Source: Sinohyriopsis cumingii (Eukaryota; Mollusca; Bivalvia; Unionida; Unionidae). Taken from it: 64,000 bases of DNA. Below are positions 17,655 to 26,900 of this stretch, piece by piece. The position numbers were made by a program, and so were the translations under genes. Where the stretch lies: positions 38,159,006 to 38,223,005 of the forward strand of contig CM068839.1 in the NCBI GenBank assembly GCA_028554795.2, in the 5' to 3' direction. The notes below the pieces were generated by a model. The model ran no database searches and was not told the DNA's origin. It worked only from the letters and a program-made list of their open reading frames with translations. Numbering within the stretch: position 1 is the first letter of the stretch; each line of letters begins with the position of its first letter.

Positions 17655-18266
17655 ATGACCACCAAGGTAATTGAATCAGAGGTATCACCGACGTCACATC
17701 AATATCGATTCAATACCGTAAAAGAATTCTCCGCGAATTTGAAAACGCTTTCCGAACAATACCGTGTAAAAATAAAAAAATACCGCCGAAAAATAACCAC
17801 CATCGACGCGGTCGTGTACTCGGTGTCGGGTATAGTAGCCGGTACCGGTGTTATTTTATCCACGGTGACCATGATGGCCCCGATCGCTGTTCCAATCGCT
17901 ATCTCCGCGGCGACAACAATTGCTGGAGTCGCCAACGCAATCACTAGAAAGATATCATCGTGTTCTCAGAAAAAACTCAACGAGTATACAGTAAAACATC
18001 AAATAGTATCCGACGCGTACTCGAAATTATCCGGGTTTATCTCGTTGGCGATAGATAATTCGTTTATATCCGATGTTGAATTCTCCACGATGGTCCAGTT
18101 GTATGACTCCGCGATGTCAAAAATCGAGGATTTTCAACTGGAAGATGGAAACCACGTGGCTGAAACCACTTCAATGGGCTTAAAACATTCTCCTGAAACC
18201 ACTTCAATGGGCTTAAAACATTCTCCTGAAACCACTTCAATGGGCTTAAAACAAGCAGGTTGTTAA
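17655..18266 (+). CDS. Membrane protein with central hydrophobic segment and C-terminal repeats
   Basis: 203 residues. A helical, basic N-terminal half (SEQYRVKIKKYRRKIT) leads into a long hydrophobic stretch at residues about 55-100 (VVYSVSGIVAGTGVILSTV, then PIAVPIAISAATTIAGVANA), enough for two membrane passes, then KISSCSQKKLNEY and a helical tail. This layout is widespread at the same place in invertebrate Polinton-like elements. The C-terminus carries three copies of an 11-residue unit ETTSMGLKHSP, encoded by near-perfect 33-bp DNA repeats starting at 18162, 18195 and 18228. The repeats look like a recent expansion. A role in virion membrane interaction is inferred only. Confidence 0.65.
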   Translation: MTTKVIESEVSPTSHQYRFNTVKEFSANLKTLSEQYRVKIKKYRRKITTIDAVVYSVSGIVAGTGVILSTVTMMAPIAVPIAISAATTIAGVANAITRKISSCSQKKLNEYTVKHQIVSDAYSKLSGFISLAIDNSFISDVEFSTMVQLYDSAMSKIEDFQLEDGNHVAETTSMGLKHSPETTSMGLKHSPETTSMGLKQAGC

Positions 18267-18279
18267 TATTCGGTGTTGA

Positions 18280-18310
18280 AATTAAACACTAGAAACAGCG
18301 AATAATAATA
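18280..18310 (+). promoter_or_regulatory. Repeated start signal before the penton-like gene
   Basis: AATTAAACACTAG, then AATAATAATA, then ATG at 18311; the first box lacks two of the usual As. Confidence 0.5.
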
Positions 18311-19633
18311 ATGTCGCTGAACCCCGAAGGGTTGCAATTACTTCAACGGATCGCGGAGAACACCACTCCGGTGCAAACAAATATGATATCGATAACATCA
18401 ACGATGCCAGAATTCAGTGTAAACTTCCCTTCTCCGATTCCAATGAAGGAAATAGCGCTGGCAAAATTGCGAGTATATCACAGTTGGCCTAATATCCGAG
18501 CGGAAGCATTTAACGGACAACAACCTAATAACTCGCTGGTTTTTGCATGGACAAATAAACCCGATGGGACCCCAGACTGGAATGAGATTACAATACCAAC
18601 TGGGTCATACCAAGTAGAACAAATCAATAAAGAATTTCAACGCAGGATAAAATCGATCACAGGAAAAGAATCAAAAATCGCTATTACGGTTCATGAACCG
18701 ACGTTATCGTCGACGATTGAAATAAGCACACCGAGGTATATGGTTGATATTTATAACAGTTCAATAAGAACCATACTAGGTTGGCCCGAGAATCCACCTA
18801 ATGAAATCCCCGCGTATTTGCACACAAATGTGCAATCGTATCATGAGATTAATCCCAGTTATCAAGATGAATTGTCTATTATAAGAAACACGTTATTACC
18901 CAGCGGGTTTATATTTCAAGACAGGAATACCATGCAATGGTATTTTCCGTATAAGCAAACTCCTGAATCGTCCGCCACGGTCACAGTTGGTTTAAATGAT
19001 ATCACTGGTGCGTTTGCCGAGATTAATCGTAATTACCAATTACAACTAGAACAGCTACGGAAAACAAAAGCACGAAAACACGTTGAGGTGTTAAATCAAC
19101 TTATATCAGACATGGAATATATTAATGAGTGAATCGTTAAAACAATATCCGCTAACAGCGATGATAATAAACAAAAATTCCTAACCGAGTATAATATCAC
19201 AGAAGCCGATTTACCCGATTTCAAGTTTCCAGGATACAACGCGCCAGAACTAAGAAAGTCTCTTAATGATTTTTTCGGTCCATCAACTATCCTCAGACAC
19301 GATAACGGAGATGGTGGTAGGCATATTGCTCCATACAACGTAAATATCGCATCGGTGATAGCAATCAATCTAGTGTGTGATGTTATCGAAGGGAGTTACC
19401 AGGTAGATACCAAGCAATCAAATCAAGCTCAACAGGGGTATATCCTTTATTCATTTTCACCAACAGCCCCTCCCGGATTCTTAATCGTTGAGAGCCCGAT
19501 TAATCCGGTCTATATGCGATGCCATAATCGGTTTTTAACGAGAATTAATTTTAGACTTACCGATCAGTCAAATAACCTAATTGATCTACAAGAGGAGGAG
19601 TTAGTGATCACTCTGTTTGTAAGATCATTGTAA
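18311..19633 (+). CDS. Penton-like minor capsid protein, interrupted by one in-frame TGA
   Basis: One frame of 440 codons broken only by TGA at 19130-19132 (codon 274). The N-terminal part has KEIALAKLRVYHSWPNI and ITIPTGSYQVEQINKEF, matching the penton-like minor capsid proteins of invertebrate Polinton relatives. The part after the stop carries their C-terminal features (APYNVNIASVIAINLVCDV, INFRLTDQSNNLIDLQEEEL). The protein would close the fivefold vertices. As read, translation stops after 273 residues and the last 166 are lost. A nonsense mutation, readthrough or a sequencing error cannot be told apart here. The final codons and the stop at 19631-19633 lie inside the right TIR. Confidence 0.82.
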
Positions 19634-20193
19634 ATAGCCCCTTAGTAGCGGGGGGGGGGGGCAATGACATCGACGCGGTCGTCGCTGTGTTTACCGGACG
19701 CTGACGACGCTGGGATCGGCTCGCAGAAAATGTATTAAACCAAATGACGTCACCGTCGTGTAGGATGGACCGTCGTCGTTTTTTTTCTACCAGGCGCTGA
19801 CTACACCGGATCCGCTGAGTGCAGAAAGTAATAATTAAGCAAAATAACGATTGGACAAAATGTCGGATTCGCCCCCCCTGCTCACGATATCGTATCGGAC
19901 TTGACCAAATATTCGGTTAGTTGTAAATAACCCCTTAGCAGCGGGGGGGGGGGGAAATGACATCGACGCGGGACGCCCGATGATTACCACGGGAAAACAC
20001 CAACGAGATGTTGTCGCGAAATATAGCGTTTTCGAGCAAAAAATGCTAAGTCTCCATTTGCCAAACGGAGACTTTATTTTTTTTTTTGTTTGAAAAGTGA
20101 GATTTCGAAGGAAGGCTCTATTTGTCGTTTTAAAACCTCAATCAAATTTTGTCTAAAAAGTTGTCGGATTCGCCCCCCCCCCCCCCCGCTGCT
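19625..20193. repeat. Right terminal inverted repeat of element 1
   Basis: Inverse complement of the left TIR. It begins at the last codons of the penton-like gene, includes a copy of the ATPase 3' end (19884-19928) and ends in GCTGCT. It is about 18 bp longer than the left arm because G/C runs are longer (up to 14-16). Apart from those runs, only scattered substitutions are seen. Confidence 0.93.
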
Positions 20194-20198
20194 ACTTG
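20194..20198. repeat. Target site duplication of element 1, right copy (ACTTG)
   Basis: Matches 4795-4799. The PolB frame resumes directly after it. Confidence 0.88.
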
Positions 20199-21250
20199 TA
20201 CCATCCTGTTTTACCTCACCATTGCCATGAAAAACTGATGTTTCCCCTGTGCCGTAATGTGTAATAAAGACTAGCCTTTTTAGCACACCCAGGAAGAACG
20301 CGCCTTGAGAGGAACGTGAGTCAGAGTGGAATTGTTTAAAGCTCTGGATCTGGGATACTAACTGTTAGAAGTGTACGAAATTAACCACTTTCCCATGATA
20401 AAAAAATACCACAAGGGCGATGCGACTCAGAAAGGCATTTTCCCAGACTACGTAGATGCCTTTTTGAAACTGAAACAAATAGTCAGCGGCTATCCTTCCC
20501 AGTGCCATACTCCCGACGACCAAAATAAATTAAAACAGAAATACAGGGAGCAGGAAGTTATCTATTTAGAACACATCGAGAAAACGAAGAAAGCGACCGT
20601 TTACCAAAGTGATCATGAATTGTTTAAGGGGCAAAATGGCACAACCACCGCATTTACCCAAGGCGGAGTTATTGTCCGAACCCTTCCCTACTTCCAGATG
20701 ATTCACATAACCTAATACATGAAACACGTGGATGTCATTCGTGAGGACTAAGTCAATTACGAAGAAGATCTGGACTTTGTAGAAGCCGACGAATATGGAA
20801 ATGTCATCATTGCGGACTACGTGACATCCCATGGTCGCAAAAATTTTTACGAAGTTTTAGAATTGTTAGTAGATCGTATGATGCATTTTGACACTTACAG
20901 TTGCATCTACATAAATCGCCTGAACTAGTGACTAAAAAAGTTCGATTCTCTACTGGAGTAAGATCACTGTTTTCATAAAATCGAAGGAGTCAATTTAGAA
21001 GCCTGGACGGAAGAGCACCCCGACAAAATTCTACGTTTTGCTAGAGGGGGTCCCAAACATTACGGCTCCTAGTACCGGGACCAACAAGGAGAAGTGAACA
21101 CCGAATGTAAAGTGAAAGGACTGAGTGGTGAACGTTTGGCGTGCTGAAAGAAGCTTTGCAGTCTGGAGAGGACCGAGATTCTAGAGTCACCACCTACGAA
21201 CCGCACAAGGTTTACGCTTATCCACTCATCAAATTGTCAGTGAGCCTTTA
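20199..21250 (+). pseudogene. Protein-primed DNA polymerase B of the older Polinton, right part
   Basis: The frame resumes at the break with YHPVLPHHCHEKLMFPLC, then a broken HTQEERAL stretch, then GIFPDYVDAFLKLKQIVSGYP (the palm region of Polinton PolB) near 20430-20490. A degraded NVIIADYVTSHGRKNFYEVL and motif C remnant FDTYSCIYI lie near 20800-20915, where the DTDS core is altered. Near 21000-21150 FARGGPKHYGS and ECKVKGLSGERL mark the C-terminal region. Double stops just after the insertion point, several later stops and frame changes, and the damaged motif C show a dead gene. Confidence 0.85.
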
Positions 21251-22038
21251 GAAAAGTCTATCTAATTGTGTGCCAGGAGCGAGTGCGGCTTCCCAATCAC
21301 TTCACTTTACCGTATGGTCACATCGATATTGGTCAGCATATAAAAGGGGAAAACATCCAAGACCGATAGCTCATTGTAACTACCAACACCAAGCAAGAAA
21401 GATGAATTCTGTCAGAAAAGCACAAAATAAATTCAGACAGACATCATTAGAGTTCGGGGATTCTCAAGTGGAGTGCGATGCTGTGCCTTGCGATTGCAAG
21501 GATGTCGTACGCTGTGATCTCAGCGATTCAGTAACACACCATGGGAACTTTACTGTGACTACTTCTGCAGGACATCATGTGAACTTTGCTATGACTACTA
21601 CTACCATTACACATATCATGGAAAGTGATGATGTGCGTGTCAAACCTGGCGGATGCGAAAGCCATGCCACTCGTTATCGTGGACTTTTTACTGGTTTTCA
21701 GGGCGGATGTCTACCTCGACGTGAAAGCATGCAAGTACCCTACGGATGATATCCAGCCCCAGTTAAACTCCTATCAGTATACCCTCATATAAATGATCAT
21801 GTGAAAGACGAATAATCTTTCCCTGTGCGTTCTCTGAATACTGCGACTTCGAATGCTGATCCCAAACGTTCTGAGGAAAATTGCCTAAATATGTAGGAGG
21901 GCCTACTTTTCAGGAATAAGTCAGAGCCGGATTTATCTACTTGGACAAAGCGGATAAAGTCAAGTGTTTAAGTTGTGGTGTGTCACTTCACGAGTGTGAG
22001 CAGAATGATTCCGCTTACCTGAAACATACTCGATGGTC
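21251..22038 (+). pseudogene. Unrecognised old-Polinton gene with TATA-like promoter
   Basis: CATATAAAAGGGG at 21337-21349 is a good TATA box and lies about 60 bp before ATG 21401, which opens MNSVRKAQNKFRQTSLEF. The frame runs to 21749 with cysteine pairs (CDAVPCDCKDVVRC) and low-complexity Thr-rich stretches. I recognise no family. A later shift leads to DVYLDVKACKYPTDD. It lies between PolB and the tandem paralogues, so it was probably an accessory gene of the old element. Confidence 0.35.
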
Positions 22039-23180
22039 TCCAGATTGTCACTACCTGCCTTTATTGGGACGACCTCAGTAATCTCTGGATGGATACTTTG
22101 CAAGAGAACATTCGTGGTTTGTCTGTGGAGTTGAGAGATCGCATTTACCGAGAGTTGGTCAAAATACAAAGTGAAACGCAAGAAATAAATGCATCCATTT
22201 CGTCACCAATGTAGGAACAACTGGTACCTGAATGCTATAAGAGGACTGATTCAATTTAAAGCGTTCCAATGATCAGAGATTGTTCAACTGGACGAGGGCC
22301 AGTAGACTTTGGTAGCTACTCATCCTACTACTTACATGGTGACAGCAAATTGTAGAGGAAGAGTTAAATTATTACCAAAATATTTTACGCTATCAGATTG
22401 TATCTATAGAGGACAATTCAGTGCGATGTGTAGTGTGTGAACTAGTGACTAAATAATTTCGATTCGCTATTGGAGTATGATCAGTTCTGTGCGAAAGTAC
22501 ACTTATTACCCAATCAAAATAAAGACATTGCTGTGAATGTCTAGTTTAGAAGAGGGCATTTAGAATCTACCTCTGTAATTGAGAGAACGCATATACCGAG
22601 AATTAGTCAAAATACAAGTGAAACGCAAACTAAAAATCATTTTTCTATTTTTAAACTGAGTACCTTTTCAAAGTAAACGAAGACAGAACATGAGAGGACA
22701 CTACTTCAGTGACAAATATAAACGACGCTATTGGCCACGACCCCGCTATTCCTGATTCTTGGAGGACACTGAATAGATACTTTACAAGAGAACATTCGTG
22801 GTTTGCCTGTGGAGCTGAGAGAACGCGTTTACCTAGAGGTGGTCAAAATACAAATTCATTGCAAAGAACAATTGCATCCGTTACGTCACCGATCCTTAAA
22901 TCACTGGTACCTGATATGCTATAAGAGGACTGATTCGGGTGAAATTGTTCCAGTGGTCAGACATTTATCAGCTACTTACGGACAAGAATGATTTTGTTTT
23001 TACTACGAGACAGACTTACTGCAACGAAGAAGAAGAAGAGTTACAGGGTTATTGAAATCTTTTACACAACATAAACTTAGTTCAAGAGGAAACTTCTGAA
23101 CGACGGTGTGTGATGTGCATGTTAATGACTGAACCATTTAGATTCGCTACTGGAGTACGATCATCTCTGTGCAGAAAGTA
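22039..23180 (+). repeat. Three degenerate tandem paralogues in the old Polinton
   Basis: A block encoding versions of LQENIRGLPVELRERVY followed by VKIQ recurs at about 22091-22181, 22545-22630 and 22766-22860. A second block, CGATTCGCTAYTGGAGT-like, recurs at about 20940, 22460 and 23150. The units are therefore diverged copies of one small gene family, all broken by stops. The LP-x-EL-x-x-x-I/VY pattern is faintly F-box-like; that is not a firm assignment. Confidence 0.5.
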
Positions 23181-24028
23181 CATTTATTGCTTCCGAAAAA
23201 AGAGGGCATAAAAACGGACTGCCATGCCACGACCATTATCAGTGGTTATACAAAATATTCCGTGGAAGGAAATCAATGACACTATTCAAACGGTGGAGGA
23301 TTACCAAACTTATTACGATCACTGTATCCTATGAATTTGGGTCGTCATCTAATGCGTGCCTTAGTGACTTCCTTTCTGCGATTTCGTTTACCAGCCGATT
23401 CCGTGTGGTCTCTGTACGATCTGCACAGTGAGATACCACCAAAACATAAAAGTGGTTCCTTTAAATAACCACGAGAGATTCATTCTGTTAAAAGCCTTGC
23501 GCTTTCATCTGGACACTTCTCGACCTACAAGAAAAAAGATTAGTCAAAGTTTAGGTACTGATGATGTATACGATGATGTGTGTGTGGTTTGGATCAAAGA
23601 AGTCGCCAATCATGCCCAAGAGTTGTGATGCTAAATTCAAAGGTCCAGTGAAAAACAGGTAACTTTTAAACCTGTGTTAGTGACAGTGCCAGACGAAGAA
23701 GCCGACACCAATGTAAACCACTCCCTTTAGGAATGGACTGTCATGGACATTCCGGAAAGATCATTCCCGGAGGACTTCTGTGTGAATGTACCCGATGTAG
23801 AGATTGTAAGAACATTACACGCTGTCCTTATAGCATGTTGTACATTGACTTGTTTATATTCCACTTTCATCGTTGTGATGTGCATTTGAATGGTGTACAT
23901 AAAACTTTGGATTTTATGTATTTTTGTTTTTCGTGTAGTTCCATATTAACTTGCAATAAATGTGGCCTGAAACAAGTAGAAAAACTCTTATTTTGTTTGT
24001 CTTCGTGTCAAAAATTATTCCTTGCACT
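23181..24028 (+). pseudogene. Broken frames of the old Polinton, not recognised
   Basis: Short + strand frames such as MPRPLSVVIQNIPWKEIND, ALRFHLDTSRPTRKKIS (23428-23628) and a cysteine-rich CECTRCRDCKNITRCPYS (about 23780-23850) suggest several degraded small genes between the paralogues and the ATPase. The cysteine-rich frame could be a zinc-binding protein. No family assignment. Confidence 0.3.
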
Positions 24029-24790
24029 ATGGCCACCTCTATTGTATCTGCTTCCTCTTCCTCCACTTTCAAAGTCATCGACGAAAACATAGATCGTGCC
24101 AGTTTGGAGACCTTGTATCTTCGCCATCCCTTTAACATATTAATTGCCAGACCAAGCGGTTCAGCGAATCCGACATTGTCAAACTTTTTTTCAGAACACA
24201 TACACTATTTGATTGAACGTCCACCTCAACGGATAGTGTGCTGCTACAATGAGTTACAATGGGCGTACAGCATCTTGCGAGAAAGTCAAATCGATTCAAC
24301 CGTGTTTGTGGAAGGCATTCCTGGCGAAGACGACGGGACCGTGTCTGACCCCAGTCAAACCCATCTGGTCATCTGGTCATCTTCGACGGCATATTAGGAG
24401 AACACTAAGAAGAAATTAAACTAGTTTACACGCAAAGGGCAAAATGCCGGTGTCACTTACATCACCGTAAATTTGTTTCATCAAAGTAAAGACCATTGCA
24501 CTGTCAGACTCAATGCTAAGTACGTGGTCTTGTTTAAAGCGCTAGAGATAATCGCAAGTGCAAGTCTTAGTCAAAGTGTTAGGAACGCCTTGGCTGACTC
24601 ATGCGTACGACGATGCCACTCAACCCCCTCACGCCTATGTACTCGTGAATTTAAAACCCTGTGGTTCATGATTATTCGCGATTTCGTACCCATCTGTTTC
24701 ACCACTGGTGCCAAGACGAGGGCCTGTAGTATACAAGTACCCGACGTTGACTTAACAAAAAAAAAATCTATAAAAGTTTCGGACACTTTG
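24029..24790 (+). pseudogene. A32-type packaging ATPase of the old Polinton
   Basis: Starts MATSIVSASSSSTFKVID, then RHPFNILIARPSGSANPT, where the Walker A site (normally GPSGSGKT) is destroyed. PPQRIVCCYNELQWAYSIL and VFVEGIPGEDDG follow, as in Polinton ATPases. After stops near 24397 the trail resumes in other frames: VTYITVNLFHQSKDHC and LNAKYVVLFKALE, which is the C-terminal half of the same family. Order and strand fit the PolB pseudogene upstream. Clearly non-functional and only distantly related to the element 1 ATPase. Confidence 0.75.
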
Positions 24791-25009
24791 GGTCTGTCTC
24801 ATACAGCGTCAACATCACGTTTCTTCAGTCTCATCTTCCCATCAAAATGATTCGTGCCTTGTACGTCACCAGTCGCAAAAAATCCATAAATAAGTGCTTG
24901 TGTTTTAGAAGCTAGTGTCAAAGGAGTCTTACGATCGTTTACCGTGACGATACTTTAATTACTGAAAGGCATCATTCACATTCCACATCAAACCCAATGC
25001 TTTGTTGAC

Positions 25010-25720
25010 AGAAGCAAAGTAGCCTTGACGCAACTGGCCGATTCTCCCATCGACAGTCAAACCAAAAAGCAAACCATTTTGAAACCTGGAGGGAGTGGAG
25101 GTGTCATCTTTCGCATCCGCTGAAAATGGGATCACAATGCCCCCAAAGTCCTTCAGAAGATAAAAGCCACTCCCAACATATCCAAACGGACTCAGAAGAA
25201 GAAAAATAGCAACGGTGTCAAGACCCGCTCACAGCCTCAGACAAAGAAAAGTCCCCAGAAAATGAAAACACCCAGAAAACAGCGTCTACCCGCAAGAGAG
25301 AAACGTCTGTCAGGACGCAACCTTACATTCTTAAACCACGACCTTCAGGGACGGTGACCGCGTTTCCAAGTAGATTCGGGTACAACCACTTCTCCGCTGC
25401 TGGTGATGCCTGCCACGCCCAATCTGAGACCCGTTCTTCCTCATTTGATGAAACAATGGAAACCCTCGTCTCCAATAACTTCTCCAGCTGTGACAGACTA
25501 CCCTTTTTAACCGGCGTGGCGTCTGCTCACACAAACAACTGCCCCCAAAATCAAGGTCCAAGAGAGATCGGGCATGTTACAGAGTTTACTGGATTTATCC
25601 AAGCAAGAACTGTCCCAATTTAATATGTTGCGAACCCCTCCACGACGCGTAATATCTGTCATCAAGTTGATAAGACGTAAACACAATCAGTGATGACGCA
25701 TTTCAGTATCAAAAAGACCT
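25010..25720 (+). pseudogene. Lysine/proline-rich virion-type frame of the old Polinton
   Basis: A mostly open frame with a few stops. It reads KVALTQLADSPIDSQTKKQ, then a very basic Lys/Pro stretch (NGVKTRSQPQTKKSPQKM), and ends LLDLSKQELSQFNMLRTPP and VISVIKLIRRKHN. Composition and place suggest a DNA-binding core or minor capsid protein. No family is recognised with confidence. Confidence 0.35.
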
Positions 25721-25957
25721 ACGGTAAAGAATAGGAGTCGAAGTGCACACTGTTACTATCATCGTCGTTCTCCTGTCTAAAAAGGAAAAAAACCAAAGGG
25801 ACAAGCTCGTCATCCAAAAAAACACTTAGTCAAGCATCGACGTCACCGCCAGAAAAGAAGCAGTCGTCCAAAGAAAAAGAAGAACAACGAAAAATAAGAT
25901 AAAAGGACGTATATCAAGCCACATACTTCAGTGTATTTTTGCTCCTGATCCAAAAAG

Positions 25958-26314
25958 ATGTCTCCTGAAAGAAGTACACAACACTCTCTGGCTAATATGG
26001 GAAAGAAAAGGAAAGGACTGCCTCTTCGTTTAGCCAAACATTGGGACATGTTGTATGTCCTGTTTAATGCTCTTTCACGCATGCGAAAACAACTCATGCA
26101 AACCGCCTCGAAAGGTTTCACTGATATCGTGAGCAAATGTTGTCTGAATGTCTTGAAAGGAACGATACATTTGTCTAAACACCAAGAAGAATGCTTGGCC
26201 AAACATCTACACGTTCTTCGCCAAATGGTCCAAAAGAAAATACCCATTCGTCAAAAGAAAAAATTATGGTGCAACACGACACCTATCGCTCGCCGGACAC
26301 GCGAAAAATTATAA
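25958..26314 (+). CDS. pX-like basic protein of the old Polinton, frame still open
   Basis: 118 residues, the only well-preserved frame of the old element. It is basic and helical, with CCLNVLKGTIHLSKHQEECL and LRQMVQKKIPIRQKKKLW. This matches the small conserved Polinton protein with the pattern CALNVLKGN-x-LT-x-x-QKR-x-L followed by a K/R-rich stretch. It is presumably a core or membrane-active virion protein. The usual hydrophobic C-terminal GGFLP-type tail is not visible, so it is probably truncated. Expression is doubtful given the state of its neighbours. Confidence 0.55.
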   Translation: MSPERSTQHSLANMGKKRKGLPLRLAKHWDMLYVLFNALSRMRKQLMQTASKGFTDIVSKCCLNVLKGTIHLSKHQEECLAKHLHVLRQMVQKKIPIRQKKKLWCNTTPIARRTREKL

Positions 26315-26380
26315 TCCAAGAAAATACCACACGAGAAAAAATAGTAGCATCAGTGAAGAGTGGGTGATATATTAACATAA

Positions 26381-26526
26381 ATGGAGAAAGTGTCAGCTAG
26401 CATTTACTACGACCCATCCAATCCTGCAGGTTACAGAGGAGTTCAGAAATCGTATCGTGTTGTCAAAACTAGACTGAAAAGTCTCCGTTTACCTAAAGTT
26501 TAACAATGGTTACAAGAACAATGATA
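26381..26526 (+). pseudogene. Integrase N-terminus of the old Polinton, truncated
   Basis: MEKVSASIYYDPSNPAGYRG, then SYRVVKTRLKSLRLPKV, a stop, then QWLQEQ. This is the N-terminal pattern of Polinton integrases (YYDP..PA.., helix-turn-helix, ..WL..QD). The match ends at about 26526 where element 3 begins. No remaining integrase was found after element 3. Confidence 0.65.
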
Positions 26527-26597
26527 GGATGTTTTACAAATTTTTCTGCTCCATTTATATATAATATTATTTATTTAAATGATTATTTGCCAAATAA

Positions 26598-26871
26598 TTA
26601 TTCTGAAAATCTAGCTAGATAATCTTCTGCATTTCTTACAACTTTGTTATTATTATCAGTATTAGTTTTTTTAAAATCATAATATCTTTTCAGTTCTCTG
26701 CATTTTTTACCACCACATTGCATACACGACTGTCTTTTTCCTCTAACCTCAACACCAAATTTCAAACACGGTTTAGGTCCCAAACTCATTCTACGTACTC
26801 TGTAAATGATATCCGCAGAATTGGTTGGCATAAGCTTTGTCACAAGGAGTTGTGGAGCCTATCATAAGCCA
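26598..26871 (-). pseudogene. Decayed small zinc protein of element 3
   Basis: Reads WLMIGSTTPCDK at its start, then a shift, then LGPKPCLKFGVEVRGKRQSC and MQCGGKKCRELKRYY, residue-for-residue similar to 11070-11393 of element 1. The first CxxC has become CxxF and the frame is broken near 26845. Divergent from the replicase copy as in element 1. Just beyond its end, on the same strand, KFVKHPIIVLV (about 26515-26550) may be the first codons of the HNH gene copy. Confidence 0.75.
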
Positions 26872-26900
26872 TTTAAATATATAGTTGTTTTAATTATAAT

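Larger units (their letters stand above)
4800..20193. mobile_element. Element 1: integrated Polinton/adintovirus-like virus, near-complete
   Basis: A 15,394-bp unit bounded by long inverted repeats (4800-5350 and 19625-20193) and a 5-bp target duplication. It encodes about 15 proteins, including the virus hallmark set: double-jelly-roll capsid protein, penton-like protein, adenain-type protease, A32-type packaging ATPase, plus a DDE integrase. Replication genes occupy the left half in mixed orientation; virion genes occupy the right half, all on +. Most frames are intact, and its GC and CpG content is visibly higher than that of the AT-rich flanks, which suggests recent arrival. Three genes carry single breaks. 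The replicase is not the usual protein-primed PolB of adintoviruses, so I place it in a neighbouring Polinton-like lineage rather than naming a genus. Element 3 is a decayed relative. Confidence 0.95.
4090..26526 (+). mobile_element. Older degraded Polinton (element 2) interrupted by element 1
   Basis: Two flanks, 4090-4799 and 20199-26526, make one colinear + strand element once the 15.4-kb insertion is discounted: PolB, an unrecognised region with tandem paralogues, A32-type ATPase, lysine-rich frame, pX-like basic protein, and an integrase N-terminus. PolB is the protein-primed type, unlike the replicase of element 1, so this is a separate lineage. No TIR was recognised: the left end is lost near gypsy debris and the right end stops at the join with element 3. 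I did not recognise a capsid gene. Every frame is broken, so it is much older than element 1. Confidence 0.75.

Noticed and set aside
21270-21749. Taking the whole 159-codon frame as a defined gene product
   Set aside because: The TATA-like box lies inside its first part and the plausible start is 21401; no family recognised, so it is kept only as an unclassified pseudogene.
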